Positions 42,686-50,648 of a stretch of DNA of 64,000 nucleotides are shown here, piece by piece. The stretch lies in NCBI RefSeq assembly GCF_024721315.2, contig NZ_JANFAK020000023.1:1-64000 (forward strand), in the 5' to 3' direction. The translations under genes were made by a program, and so were the position numbers. This DNA is from Streptomyces sp. Isolate_45. Lineage in GTDB: Bacteria; Actinomycetota; Actinomycetes; Streptomycetales; Streptomycetaceae. Below the pieces are notes generated by a model that made no database searches, had not been told where the DNA came from, and was given only the letters and a program-made list of their open reading frames with translations. The number at the start of each line of letters is the position of its first letter. The first letter of the stretch is position 1.

Positions 42686-43078
42686 ATGAGTCGCATGCTG
42701 TTCGTGCTCCGCTACCGCAACGGTCGGCCGGAGCCCCTCGACATGGATGTCGTACGGGAGGTCCTGGGGCCGCACGTCGGCACCGCCGACGAGAACCCGA
42801 GGGGCGGCGCACCGATCCGGACCGCTGACGGCTACGAGGTCGAGGTGGACGTGAACGACGTCTGCGTCGCGGTCAGCCGCTTTCCACCCGGCCGGTTCTT
42901 CGACGTCCTGGCCGAACTGGTCGAACGTCTCGGGGCGAGCGTACTTTCGACGGACCGACCGGTGATCATCCGCGAGGAGGGCGATCGGGCACATCTGTCC
43001 GATGACCTTCGCGAGGGGGCCGTCGTCATCGCGACGACGGCGCCGGCCCTGGAAGGACACTTCAACGGTCGCTCCTGA
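42686..43078 (+). CDS. Conserved hypothetical protein
   Basis: This 130-residue protein has alternating strands and helices: MLFVLRYRNGRPEPLDMDVV, REVLGPHVGTADENPRGGAP, DGYEVEVDVNDVCVAVSRFP, FFDVLAELVERLGASVLSTD and RPVIIREEGDRAHLSDDLRE. It looks like a compact alpha/beta domain, and full-length. No catalytic motif or signal peptide is seen. The family is not recognised, though the strict codon bias shows a real gene. Confidence 0.72.
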   Translation: MSRMLFVLRYRNGRPEPLDMDVVREVLGPHVGTADENPRGGAPIRTADGYEVEVDVNDVCVAVSRFPPGRFFDVLAELVERLGASVLSTDRPVIIREEGDRAHLSDDLREGAVVIATTAPALEGHFNGRS

Positions 43079-43384
43079 CGGGGGCGGCGCCCCGAGGGAG
43101 GGCCCCGCGCGGAGCGACCTGTTGCGGGACGGCTACCGTCAGCCGTTGACGGTGGACGGAACCCGGACGCGAACCCGGACGCGAACCCGGATCGCGGACG
43201 CGGAGACCGTCGCGTACTCGTAGCGAGTGGACCGGTTCGAGGACCGCACCGTTCCGCCGCACCGGCCGAGCCCCGGAGCCCGGGACGAGGCGGTTCGCCC
43301 GCGCTCGTGAGGCGTGGGGGCCCGCGGACCAGGTACCAGTGGACCGGTGAAACATCACGCTTCGCCCTGAAGGAGGGAAACGAC
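43079..43384. other. Spacer with a three-copy 12-bp tandem repeat
   Basis: No supported gene. The only feature is the tandem at 43159-43194. The ribosome-binding site GAAGGAGGG (43369-43377) belongs to the next gene. Confidence 0.45.
43159..43194. repeat. Tandem repeat (GAACCCGGACGC)x3
   Basis: Three adjacent 12-bp units, the third with changes at its end. Non-coding. Confidence 0.85.
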
Positions 43385-44050
43385 GTGCGCCGTCGTACGC
43401 GGTTCTTCGCGCTGTCCGTCGTGGCCGTTTCCGTCAGCGGCGGCCTCGTGCTCGGAATTCCGCTCCCCGGCTCGGCGGCGGGGTTGAGCATGGCCGAGCT
43501 GAAAGAGGCGTTGCCGCGGAAACAGGACGTCGCCGGATACCAAGTGGCCTCCGTGGAAAAGGAGTTCACCAACCACCCGTCGGATGACCGCCCCTGCGGC
43601 AAGGTATCGGCGGCCATCACTTCGAAGAACCACCCTCCGGCGGCCTCGGCCCGTGTGGTGCTGGCCCCTCGGGGGCACAGTGGTCACGATCAGGTGGTCA
43701 AGGTCTACAGCTTCGCGGAGGACGACGCGGTGCGGGTGATGAGCGGAATCCGGGCGGCGATCGGGGACTGTGCGCACTACAACGCCTGGTACGCGGACCT
43801 CTACACGCGCCACGGCCTGAAGCCGGCGCGGTCACCGTACCGGGTGGGGGACGACACGTTCAGCTACCGACAACTCGATGCGGCGGCCGCGGACGCTGGG
43901 GGAGCCCCGATCCCGCTCGGACCGGGTCCGCTTCAGGAGCCCGGACGGACGTTCACCTTCGTCCGCACCGGCGGCGTGATCAGCCAGTACTCGGATGCCG
44001 TGCCGGAAGCGGTGGCCGAAGAGCTCAGCCACCGCTTCCGACGGGCCTGA
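43385..44050 (+). CDS. Secreted protein of the actinobacterial sensor-domain type
   Basis: This 221-residue protein from GTG 43385 follows GAAGGAGGG. A signal peptide (FFALSVVAVSVSGGLVLGIP) spans residues 5-31. The exported part has LKEALPRKQDVAGYQVASVE, DRPCGKVSAAITSKNHPPA, GIRAAIGDCAHYNAWYADLY, VGDDTFSYRQLD and VVSQYSD-like VISQYSDAVPEA. The paired Cys and the layout are those of secreted PknH-like sensor-domain proteins of Streptomyces. There is no lipobox Cys. Monocistronic. Its ligand is unknown. Confidence 0.72.
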   Translation: MRRRTRFFALSVVAVSVSGGLVLGIPLPGSAAGLSMAELKEALPRKQDVAGYQVASVEKEFTNHPSDDRPCGKVSAAITSKNHPPAASARVVLAPRGHSGHDQVVKVYSFAEDDAVRVMSGIRAAIGDCAHYNAWYADLYTRHGLKPARSPYRVGDDTFSYRQLDAAAADAGGAPIPLGPGPLQEPGRTFTFVRTGGVISQYSDAVPEAVAEELSHRFRRA

Positions 44051-44371
44051 TCCGACTGACGACAGAGCCGTTCCGGGCGGCGCACGGCGTCACCGGCCCG
44101 GCTGTCGGCGCGCCCGGCGTCGGCGGCGGCCCTCACGCTGACGGACGCGGACGGCCCTGCCCCTCCAGGGACAACTCGCCGACCGGATCGCGGTGCTCGG
44201 ACGTTCCGACTCCTCCGCCGGAGGGAACGGCCGTGTCCCCGGGGGCCGAGTGGGCGTTGCACAGGACACGGCAATGCCCCCGCCCGAGGCGTGCGTCTGC
44301 GCCCGGGGGCAGCGGCCCGCCGTTCAACCCCCAGGTAGAACCCACCCCCACCGTAGTTCGAGGAGCGCACC
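44051..44371. other. No gene; chaplin upstream region
   Basis: Around 320 bp with no supported frame. It should contain the chaplin promoter; no clear hexamers identified. Confidence 0.4.
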
Positions 44372-44611
44372 ATGTCCGCAGTGAAGAAGAGCTTCGCCAT
44401 CGCCGCCACCGCGGCCACCGTCGTCATGGGCGGCGCCGGACTCGCATCCGCCGACGCCGGCGCCCAGGGCGCAGCCATCGGCTCCCCCGGCGTCGCCTCC
44501 GGCAACGTCATCCAGGTCCCGGTCCACATCCCGGTCAACGCCTGCGGCAACACCGTCAACGTCATCGCCCTGCTCAACCCGTCCTTCGGCAACACCTGCG
44601 TCAACGCCTGA
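44372..44611 (+). CDS. Short chaplin (hydrophobic surface protein)
   Basis: This 79-residue pre-protein. The signal peptide (SFAIAATAATVVMGGAGLA) is followed by a single chaplin domain: SPGVASGNVIQVPVHIPVN, then ACGNTVNVIALLNPSFGN and TCVNA, with two conserved Cys 18 residues apart. Chaplins assemble into amyloid fibres on aerial hyphae and spores and lower surface tension. With one domain and no sortase signal this is a short chaplin (ChpD-H type, with Cys). A single unlinked gene. ATG at 44372 is preceded by AGGAGCG. A terminator hairpin lies 100 bp downstream. Confidence 0.95.
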   Translation: MSAVKKSFAIAATAATVVMGGAGLASADAGAQGAAIGSPGVASGNVIQVPVHIPVNACGNTVNVIALLNPSFGNTCVNA

Positions 44612-45119
44612 CACACGGGAGACACCGGCCGAAGCCTTCACAGCCTTCGCGCCCCACAAAACCCGTGAGAGAGGCAACCGGATTCCTCCCCGGCCCGCCC
44701 CCGCTCACGACCCGGCGCCCGCCCCCGGAAGACGGAGGCGGGCGCCGCCGTACTCCATGCCGACCCCAGACCCCAGACCCCGGGATCGGCATGGTCCAGT
44801 ACTTCTGGGAGCGAAAGTACGACCTGACCTGCTCCGATGGCTCTTCGGACTTCAACGGCGGGCTATCCCACGACCGTTCGGGCAGCACCGGGATACGCCA
44901 CCTGGTGGCCCGCGGGTCGCCCCGGACGCTCTCGTCGCCGGGCAGATGCTCCTACACGGTCCAGAAGGGGGCGACGTAGTACGCGCGTGCCGCGTCACGC
45001 ATGCGCAGGGCGAGCCGGATGCGATTGAGCCGCTCCGCGACCGGAAGCTTCTGGCCGGATCCGAGGAAGAAGCCTCCGCCATGGCTGACGAACTTGGAGT
45101 GCGGCGCCCGTGACCGAGC
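44612..45119. other. No firm gene; a possible 62-codon frame at 44791-44979
   Basis: A plus-strand frame from ATG 44791 (MVQYFWERKYDLTCSDGSSD) has good third-position G/C but no ribosome-binding site and no family. It may be a fragment. Nothing else is supported. Confidence 0.3.
44713..44747. terminator. Hairpin terminator downstream of the chaplin gene
   Basis: CGGCGCCCGCC (44713-44723) and its complement GGCGGGCGCCG (44737-44747) form an 11-bp stem with a 13-base loop. Confidence 0.65.
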
Positions 45120-45608
45120 CTACGAGAGTTCCTTCCGCATCAACACGCACATCGTTTCGTAGCGGCGCACCGATCCATCAGGCGCTTGTTCGTCCCACGA
45201 GTCCGGCCGGCGGTCGTACGCGACATAGCCCAGTCGTTCGTATAGCGCATGCGCTCGGGGGTTGCCTTCCTCCACAGCCAGCTCGGCCTGCCGCAGACCG
45301 CGGCTCCTGATCCGCAGTTCTGCGGCTTCGACGAGGAACGTGCCGATCCCGCACGACTGCAATGCGGGGTGGACCGCCAGCTGCCACAAAGTGCCGACGC
45401 CCTCATTGACCTGGTAGTCGACGCCGCCCTTCGCCACCGGGATGCCCGTCGCAGAGCAGACCGCCAGGTAGTCGACCTCACCGGTCCGGGCGCGTTCCAA
45501 CTGCTTGGCGACACCGGCCAAGTGGTGGTCGGACCCTGCCCACCCGCATGACGCCAGGTCCGCGTGCGCCAAATCACGGACTGACAGCTTCAGCACAACA
45601 TCGATCAT
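45120..45608 (-). CDS. GNAT-family N-acetyltransferase
   Basis: This 162-residue protein contains VGTLWQLAVHPALQSCGIGT, in which the CoA-pyrophosphate loop Q-S-C-G-I-G is intact, and AELAVEEGNPRAHALYERLG, the fourth-strand/helix signature of GNATs, followed by YVAYDRRPDSWDE. An N-terminal YLAVCSATGIPVAKGGVDY segment forms the middle strands. Substrate unknown. ATG at 45608. It is convergent with no gene and stands alone. Confidence 0.93.
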   Translation of the reverse strand: MIDVVLKLSVRDLAHADLASCGWAGSDHHLAGVAKQLERARTGEVDYLAVCSATGIPVAKGGVDYQVNEGVGTLWQLAVHPALQSCGIGTFLVEAAELRIRSRGLRQAELAVEEGNPRAHALYERLGYVAYDRRPDSWDEQAPDGSVRRYETMCVLMRKELS

Positions 45609-45669
45609 CTTCAGTACCTCCGGTCAGTCAGCATCCACGCCGATCAAACGGGGTGCAAAGCCGTTTCCG

Positions 45670-45850
45670 CAGCTCGCGCTCCCGGCTCATCCTCGACGTC
45701 GACGTGACCCTGGTGCCCACCCGCGGCCACACCTTTGCCGAGCAGTCGAAGAACCATCGGGGCTCACCGACCAACAGGTCGTCATCTACGCCGACACCCG
45801 ACTCGTCGTGGTGATCGGCCGCCGGGCGACCGCGGCCCCGAACCCGATGA
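45670..45850 (+). pseudogene. IS5-family (DDE) transposase remnant
   Basis: One frame reads LDVDVTLVPTRGHTFAEQSK, the next TDQQVVIYADTRLVVVIGRR. Together these reproduce the Streptomyces IS5-type core D-G-T-L-V-P-T-R-x-H-x-x-A-E-Q-S-K-N-x-R and Q-V-V-I-x-A-D-T-R-L-V-V, with a frameshift between them. The rest of the transposase and both terminal repeats are absent. Confidence 0.7.
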
Positions 45851-45936
45851 CCGGATCCGGGGCCGCAGGACGGTTGGGCTCGGGGCCCGGCCGCCGGGTC
45901 AGCCGAGGTCGGGGCGCCTGCCGCTCAGGGGCCGTC

Positions 45937-46674
45937 TCACTTCAGATGCCGGGCGAAGAACCGGGCTCCGGTGTCGAGTTCGAATTGCGGGACGCCGGTG
46001 TGCCCGCCGAGATTGGCGTGCAGGGTCTTCTCCTTGGAGCCGAAGGCGTCGAACAGGTTCAGGGCCGCCTGCCGGTCGTTCCCCTCGTCGTCCCACTGCA
46101 GCAGGACGTGCAGCGGGATGGTGACCTGGCGGGCCTCCTCGAACATGGCGGCCGGTACGAGGCTCCCGGCGAAGAATCCCGCGGCCACGATGCGGGGTTC
46201 GACCGCCGCGAGGCGGACGCCGATGGAGATCACTCCTCCCTCGTACCCGACCGGGCCGTCGATCTCGGGCAGCGACAGGAGGGAGTCCAGGGCGGACCGC
46301 CATTCCGGGACCGCCCTTTCGACCAGCGGGAGGATGAGGGCGTCCACGATCTCGTCGCCGACCGGATCGCCGGCCTCCATCACCCGGCGCAGGTCGGCGC
46401 GGGCCTGCTCGGCGGCGGCCCAACGGGGCCGTTCCCCGCTGCCGGGGAGCTCGATGGTGGCTGCGGCGAAGCCGTACTCCGACGCGTAGTGCCGGGCCCG
46501 ACCCGCCAGCCGGGGGTACATCCTGCCCAGTCCGAGCGGCGGGTGGCCGATCAGGATCAGCGGCACCGGTGCGGTCGCGGGTACGGGTGTCCACAGGATG
46601 CCGGGGATCTCGCCGAGGGTGAACTCGCGTTCGAGGACGGCGTCGTCGAGACGCTGTTCAGAGGTGAAGTGCAT
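45937..46674 (-). CDS. Alpha/beta-hydrolase-fold protein
   Basis: This 245-residue protein with an oxyanion-type LILIGHPPLGLG (about residues 40-51), a helix-turn around RMYPRLAGRARHYASEYGFA, the nucleophile-region DGPVGYEGGVISIGVRLAAV, and VPQFELDTGARFFARHLK with a catalytic-type His in LGGHTGVPQF. The family nucleophile elbow G-x-S-x-G is reworked to G-V-I-S-I-G, so Ser is retained in a modified elbow. It is similar to dienelactone hydrolase-type proteins found in Streptomyces. ATG at 46674. Confidence 0.8.
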   Translation of the reverse strand: MHFTSEQRLDDAVLEREFTLGEIPGILWTPVPATAPVPLILIGHPPLGLGRMYPRLAGRARHYASEYGFAAATIELPGSGERPRWAAAEQARADLRRVMEAGDPVGDEIVDALILPLVERAVPEWRSALDSLLSLPEIDGPVGYEGGVISIGVRLAAVEPRIVAAGFFAGSLVPAAMFEEARQVTIPLHVLLQWDDEGNDRQAALNLFDAFGSKEKTLHANLGGHTGVPQFELDTGARFFARHLK

Positions 46675-46974
46675 TGGTCGTGCCTTTCGGGAGTGCTCAT
46701 GGAACGGCGCTCCCGGACGACCTGCCTATCGTCCGACCGTGACCCCGGAGGAGAGCACCCATGTCGATTCTGCGTTCACGGGTACCACCTCCTGGTTCTT
46801 CGCACGGCCTCCGCGAACGTAGCAGGGGGCGCGGTGGGCGGCCAAGCGGTTTCTCGGACGGGCACTCCATGGGCGGAGGCTTCCCCGATCACCGTGGCGG
46901 TGCCGGCCGCCCGCCGTCGCCGTCGTCGTGGTGGTCGTTTCCGGTGGTCCGGGGGGCGGGCGGGAGGCGGGCGG
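46675..46974. other. No gene recognised
   Basis: 300 bp with no supported frame between the hydrolase and the DUF4386 gene. Confidence 0.35.
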
Positions 46975-47682
46975 TTACGGTCCGGGGGTACCGACCGGAT
47001 CAGCCACTTCCTCGGCCGCTCGGGACTCAGCGCCTGCGCCGGGGCCGAACCCCCTGACGATCAGCCACCCGGCCAGCCCGAGCTCCCAGGCGAACACCGG
47101 GAGCGCGGCGACCGCCCCCGCCACGGAGAGCTGCGTGTAGGCCCCGAACATCACGGCGACGGCCGAAGCGCAGATCAGCGGCCCGCCGATCAGCCCGAGC
47201 ACGGCGATGGGGCGGGGGACGAGCCGTGCGCGGTACGCCATGTACGCAAGCAGGACGGTGTTCAGGCCGAGGGCGATGTTGGGCCCGAGCAGGAACGTCC
47301 AGTCGTGCACGGCCGCCAGCGCGACATCGGCGCCGTCCGCCGTTCCCGGATCCCGCCGCAGGGTGACGAGCGCCAGGACGGCGACTGTTCCGAGGGTGAT
47401 GACGGCCGCTTCCAGCAGCCGCCCGAAGGCGTACCCGAGCGCGAGCCCCTCGCCGTGGCGGCGCAGGACGGGGAACAGCGCCGCCCCGGTGCCGGCCACG
47501 GCCACCACCAGCACCACCTCGCAGAGCACTCCGAGCAGCGCCCGCGTGTCCGCGCCCTGGGCGAGGCGGCCGACCGGCCCACCGAGCAGGGGGCGGTACA
47601 GGACCGCACCGGCTATCGCGGCGACCTCGGTGAGCAGGAACAGTGCCCCGGTGGCCACTGCGGTTCTTCGGTCCGGACTCAT
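46975..47682 (-). CDS. DUF4386-family membrane protein
   Basis: This 235-residue protein has about six membrane helices: VATGALFLLTEVAAIAGAVL, ALLGVLCEVVLVVAVAGTGA, LGYAFGRLLEAAVITLGTVA, TFLLGPNIALGLNTVLLAYM, AVLGLIGGPLICASAVAVMF and ALPVFAWELGLAGWLIVRGF. E-x-x-L-E-x-A (GRLLEAAVI) and LLGPNIALGLNTV are DUF4386 hallmarks. Function unknown. It is divergent from the TetR regulator at 47795, with two palindromes in the shared promoter region, so it is very likely that regulator's target. Confidence 0.9.
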   Translation of the reverse strand: MSPDRRTAVATGALFLLTEVAAIAGAVLYRPLLGGPVGRLAQGADTRALLGVLCEVVLVVAVAGTGAALFPVLRRHGEGLALGYAFGRLLEAAVITLGTVAVLALVTLRRDPGTADGADVALAAVHDWTFLLGPNIALGLNTVLLAYMAYRARLVPRPIAVLGLIGGPLICASAVAVMFGAYTQLSVAGAVAALPVFAWELGLAGWLIVRGFGPGAGAESRAAEEVADPVGTPGP

Positions 47683-47707
47683 CTTCGGCACCTCTCGCTC
47701 GATCGTG

Positions 47708-47753
47708 GTGTACGTCGTACACCTGGCGGCGATCCTAGGTGTACTGCGTACAC
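47708..47753. promoter_or_regulatory. Tandem TetR operators between DUF4386 and tetR
   Basis: Two perfect palindromes with the same arms: GTGTAC-GTC-GTACAC at 47708-47722 and GTGTAC-TGC-GTACAC at 47739-47753, centres 31 bp (three helical turns) apart. They lie 26 bases above the DUF4386 ATG and 42 above the tetR ATG. Binding by the adjacent TetR-family protein to repress both genes is the natural reading. Confidence 0.88.
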
Positions 47754-47794
47754 TCGTCAAGGAGAGGGCTGTCGAGAAGAGGGGCTGGACCGGA

Positions 47795-48487
47795 ATGACC
47801 CGGCAGGAAACCACGCACGCGCAACGGATCCCCCTGAACAGGGACCGGGTCCTGCGCGCCGCCATCGCGCTCGCCGACGCCACCGGCATCGACGCGCTCA
47901 GCATGCGCAGGCTCGCGCAGGAGCTGGGCGTCGTCCCCATGGCCCTCTACAAGCACGTGGCCAACAAGGAGGAGCTGCTCGACGGCATGGCCGACGCCGT
48001 CGTCGGCGAGATCGACCCGCCGGCGGTGGGTCCCGACTGGCAACACGTGGTCCGCGGGCGGATCCTCTCCGCGCGGCGGGTCCTGTTGCGTCACCCGTGG
48101 GCGGCCCGGGTCATCGAGTCACGGACCGGCCCCACCCCGGCCGTACTGGCGTACCTGGACTCGATGGCCGGGACCTTCCGGGGCGGCGGGCTCTCCGCCG
48201 ACCTCACGCACCACGTCATGCACGCCATGGGCAGCCGCCTGCTCGGCTTCAGTCAGGAACTGTTCGACACCGCGGGCTCCTCCGGCCCCCCGGACCCCGG
48301 CCTGGCGGCGCGCTACCCGCACATCGCGGAGCTGGCCGCGACGGCCGCACACGACGGGGACTCCACGGTCGGCGGTGGCTGCGACGACCAGTTCGAGTTC
48401 GAATTCGCCCTGGACCTCCTCCTGGACGGCTTCGAAAACCTCCGCCGCCAGGGCTGGACGTCCTCATCCAAGGGTGTGCGGACCTAA
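47795..48487 (+). CDS. TetR/AcrR-family transcriptional regulator
   Basis: This 230-residue repressor has a TetR HTH in the first 60 residues: LNRDRVLRAAIALADATGID, ALSMRRLAQELGVVPMALYK and HVANKEELLDGMADAVVGEI. The C-terminal region (about 75-225, with the VLRHPWAARVI and LTHHVMHAMGSRLLGF helices) is of the TetR_C (tetracycline-repressor C) type. The start at 47795 gives the usual short N-terminus. Divergent to the DUF4386 membrane gene with two matching palindromes between. The inducer is unknown. Confidence 0.95.
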   Translation: MTRQETTHAQRIPLNRDRVLRAAIALADATGIDALSMRRLAQELGVVPMALYKHVANKEELLDGMADAVVGEIDPPAVGPDWQHVVRGRILSARRVLLRHPWAARVIESRTGPTPAVLAYLDSMAGTFRGGGLSADLTHHVMHAMGSRLLGFSQELFDTAGSSGPPDPGLAARYPHIAELAATAAHDGDSTVGGGCDDQFEFEFALDLLLDGFENLRRQGWTSSSKGVRT

Positions 48488-48865
48488 CGGATCGCAACGG
48501 GGCGTGCCGACGGCCGAGTTCGCGCCGACCATGTCGAACCTCGACGAGCACCGGCGTCGCCGGAGGAGTCGCCCGTGCCGCCGGCGTCCACGAGGCCGGG
48601 AGCGCCGAGCCGCAGGTGGAGCCGTTGTCCTGGCGGATCGTGTGCTGCAGGATCCTCGTGCTCGATGCTGCGGGAGAAGGGACGGCGGATCTACCGACAT
48701 TCCGATGGCGTTTCCCACTACGTCCGCATCACGGTCTCTTTCTCCACCAGCCACCTGCTGTTCAGCAGCGTGGAGCTGGTCCAGGGCATCGGCGCTCCAC
48801 AGCCCGCCCTCGCGTCCGACCTCCCCCCGGAATAGATCCCCGCCCCGGAGGAGTCGGTCGGCCTA
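48488..48865. other. No supported gene
   Basis: A plus-strand frame near 48666 (REKGRRIYRHSDGVSHYVRI) looks protein-like but lacks a good ribosome-binding site and family. Confidence 0.35.
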
Positions 48866-49295
48866 CTCCGGCTCGGTGGGCACCGGGGCGGGGCGGAGAT
48901 GGCCCGGGGTCACGAGGGAGGTGACGGTGCCGCTGGGGGAAAACGGTGTGGCCGACGGCATGCGGGTCGGGCATGGCGCCGTCGCCGGGCAGGGACGTGT
49001 CTTCGAGGTCCAGGGGGTGGGACGTGGTCCTTGAGGTAGTTCGCGCGTCGCTGTCCGCTCGCCTTCTCCACCAACGGGCGGCCGAGAAGGATGGTGTCCC
49101 GCGGTGCAGTTGAAGAGGCCGCTGCGCATCTCGGCAAGCAAGCGGACGGTGATCGCGTCCCCGACGGGTGCAGGTGACGTGCTTCGAGACGGGGTCGTCG
49201 AGTCCGGCCTCGCCCCGGTCGACCGGTTGGAGGACTCCGGTGATGGTGAGTGGCTCGGTGGCGATACCGATCCGCGTGGACAGGTCGCTCTTCAT
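48866..49295 (-). pseudogene. Broken serine hydrolase (beta-lactamase/DD-carboxypeptidase-like)
   Basis: Frame pieces on the minus strand read, in order, DLSTRIGIATEPLTITGVLQ and VDRGEAGLDDPVSKHV, then in another frame ITVRLLAEMRSGLFN-type text with VRLLAEMRSGLFNCTA, then KASGQRRANYLKDHV, and LDLEDTSLPGDGAMPDPHAV followed by GTVTSLVTPG. These match consecutive parts of class C beta-lactamase-like serine hydrolases, but the S-x-x-K nucleophile segment is altered (A-T-E-P-L), large middle parts are missing and three frames are used. It is a degenerate copy. Confidence 0.55.
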
Positions 49296-49583
49296 CGGTC
49301 GGTGAGTCGATCGCCGTGTCCCCGACGCCGAGCGACCTCTCGCGCGTGCCGCTGCCGGGGATCCACAGTCCGACGTTGAGACCCGGGATCCGGGATCCGG
49401 GATCCGGGATCCGGGATCCGGGATCCGGGATCCGGGATCCGGGATCCGGGATCCGGGCCGCGTGCGACTCGTTCCGTTTCCCCTGCCCCGGGTCCCCGAC
49501 CTGCGCCTCCTCCCCCGAGGTGCGGCATGGCACCGTCGCGGCCCGAACGCCCGAGGTCGCCCGGGCCGTACGCCGTCCTGTCG
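49296..49583. other. Spacer with a perfect heptanucleotide tract
   Basis: It holds the ten-copy repeat at 49385-49454 and no gene. Confidence 0.5.
49385..49454. repeat. Tandem repeat (GGGATCC)x10
   Basis: Ten perfect 7-bp units, followed by a partial unit. Each unit contains the palindrome GGATCC. The length invites slippage, and the copy number is likely to vary between isolates. Confidence 0.97.
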
Positions 49584-50519
49584 TCAGGCAGCGCGCGACG
49601 TACGGCGGTAACCGCCGGGAGCCTGCCCGTACTCGCGCTTGAACGCCTTGGCGAAGGCGTACTCGGAGCCGTAGCCGGTGCGGGCCGCGACGGTCAGGAG
49701 CGGGGCCTCGGACTCGCGCAGCAGTTTGGCGGCGGTCGTCATGCGCCAGCGGGTCAGATAGGCCATGGGCGGTTCGCCGACGAAGGCCGTGAACCGGCGG
49801 GCGAAGGCCGCTCGGGACAGACCCACCCGGTTGGCGAGCGACTCGACGGTCCACGGAGCGGCCGGGGTCTCATGGACGGCCGTCAGGGCGGAGGCGATCG
49901 CGGAGTCGCCGAGGGCGGCGGCCCAGCCCTTGGTGGCCGTCGGGGCCTGGTCCTCGATCCAGGCTCGAAGGATGTAGAGGAGCAGCGAGTCGATGAGCGC
50001 GGGGACGATGCCCGCCGATCCGATCCGGGGGTTCTCCAGCTCCGTGCCGAGGAGTTGGACGGCTGCGCTCAGCTCGGGGTGCCGGCCGTGCCGGGTGGCC
50101 AGGTGGACGATCTCCGGGAGCTGGTGCACCAGGGGGTGGGGGCGGCCCTGGTCCAGGTGGTAGTTGCCGCAGAGGAGGCTGGTGCCGGGGCCGTCGCCGC
50201 CGATCGTGACCGTGCCGAGCGGTGAGCCCGGGCTGAACTGTTCCGGCCTTTCCACTTCGGCCGGTGTGGAGGGGTGATCGGCGAGAATGTGCCCGCGGCC
50301 GTCGCGCAGGAAGACGACGTCACCCGGAGCGAGGGCGATCGGTTCGAGGTGGGGTGCGTCGTCGAGCGGTATGAGCCAGCAGGTGCCGTAGAGCACCACG
50401 TGGAAGCCGGCGCCGGCGACCGGGGGTAGGCGCAGGCCCCAGGGCGCGCGGCCGTTGGTTCGTACGGATCGGGGCTGCCCCGTCCGCATCGAGCCCAGTG
50501 CCTCGGTCAGGATGTCCAA
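49584..50519 (-). CDS. AraC-family transcriptional regulator with cupin-type sensor
   Basis: This 311-residue regulator. The N-terminal half has a cupin_6-like fold (APWGLRLPPVAGAGFHVVLY, LEPIALAPGDVVFLRDGRGH, LGTVTIGGDGPGTSLLCGNY, with H/Cys residues that may bind metal). The C-terminal AraC DNA-binding domain contains the first HTH WTVESLANRVGLSRAAFARRF and the second LTVAARTGYGSEYAFAKAF, ending YGQAPGGYRR. Divergently transcribed from the oxidoreductase at 50649? Not exactly: both genes lie on the minus strand, the oxidoreductase upstream; they may be co-transcribed or regulated. The cupin AraC group responds to small or aldehyde-type ligands; the ligand here is unknown. Confidence 0.93.
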   Translation of the reverse strand: MDILTEALGSMRTGQPRSVRTNGRAPWGLRLPPVAGAGFHVVLYGTCWLIPLDDAPHLEPIALAPGDVVFLRDGRGHILADHPSTPAEVERPEQFSPGSPLGTVTIGGDGPGTSLLCGNYHLDQGRPHPLVHQLPEIVHLATRHGRHPELSAAVQLLGTELENPRIGSAGIVPALIDSLLLYILRAWIEDQAPTATKGWAAALGDSAIASALTAVHETPAAPWTVESLANRVGLSRAAFARRFTAFVGEPPMAYLTRWRMTTAAKLLRESEAPLLTVAARTGYGSEYAFAKAFKREYGQAPGGYRRTSRAA

Positions 50520-50648
50520 CGCCGTCCCCGCCTTCCCCGGTGCCCCGGTCTTCCGTGTTCCCCCGGCCCCCCGGCTCCCCGGATTTCCGCGTCGTGCACA
50601 TCGTGCGCGTCGTGCGCTTCAGCCTACGCTCCGTCAAACCCTGCGGTG

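Noticed and set aside
45505..48924. 1139-codon plus-strand frame
   Set aside because: It runs antisense through the hydrolase and DUF4386 genes and in another frame through tetR. No start or domain; only the short IS5-like segment near 45780-45850 in this frame is meaningful.
49385..49454. CRISPR array
   Set aside because: Seven-base units without spacers are a simple tandem repeat. No cas genes and no spaced direct repeats were seen anywhere in the window.
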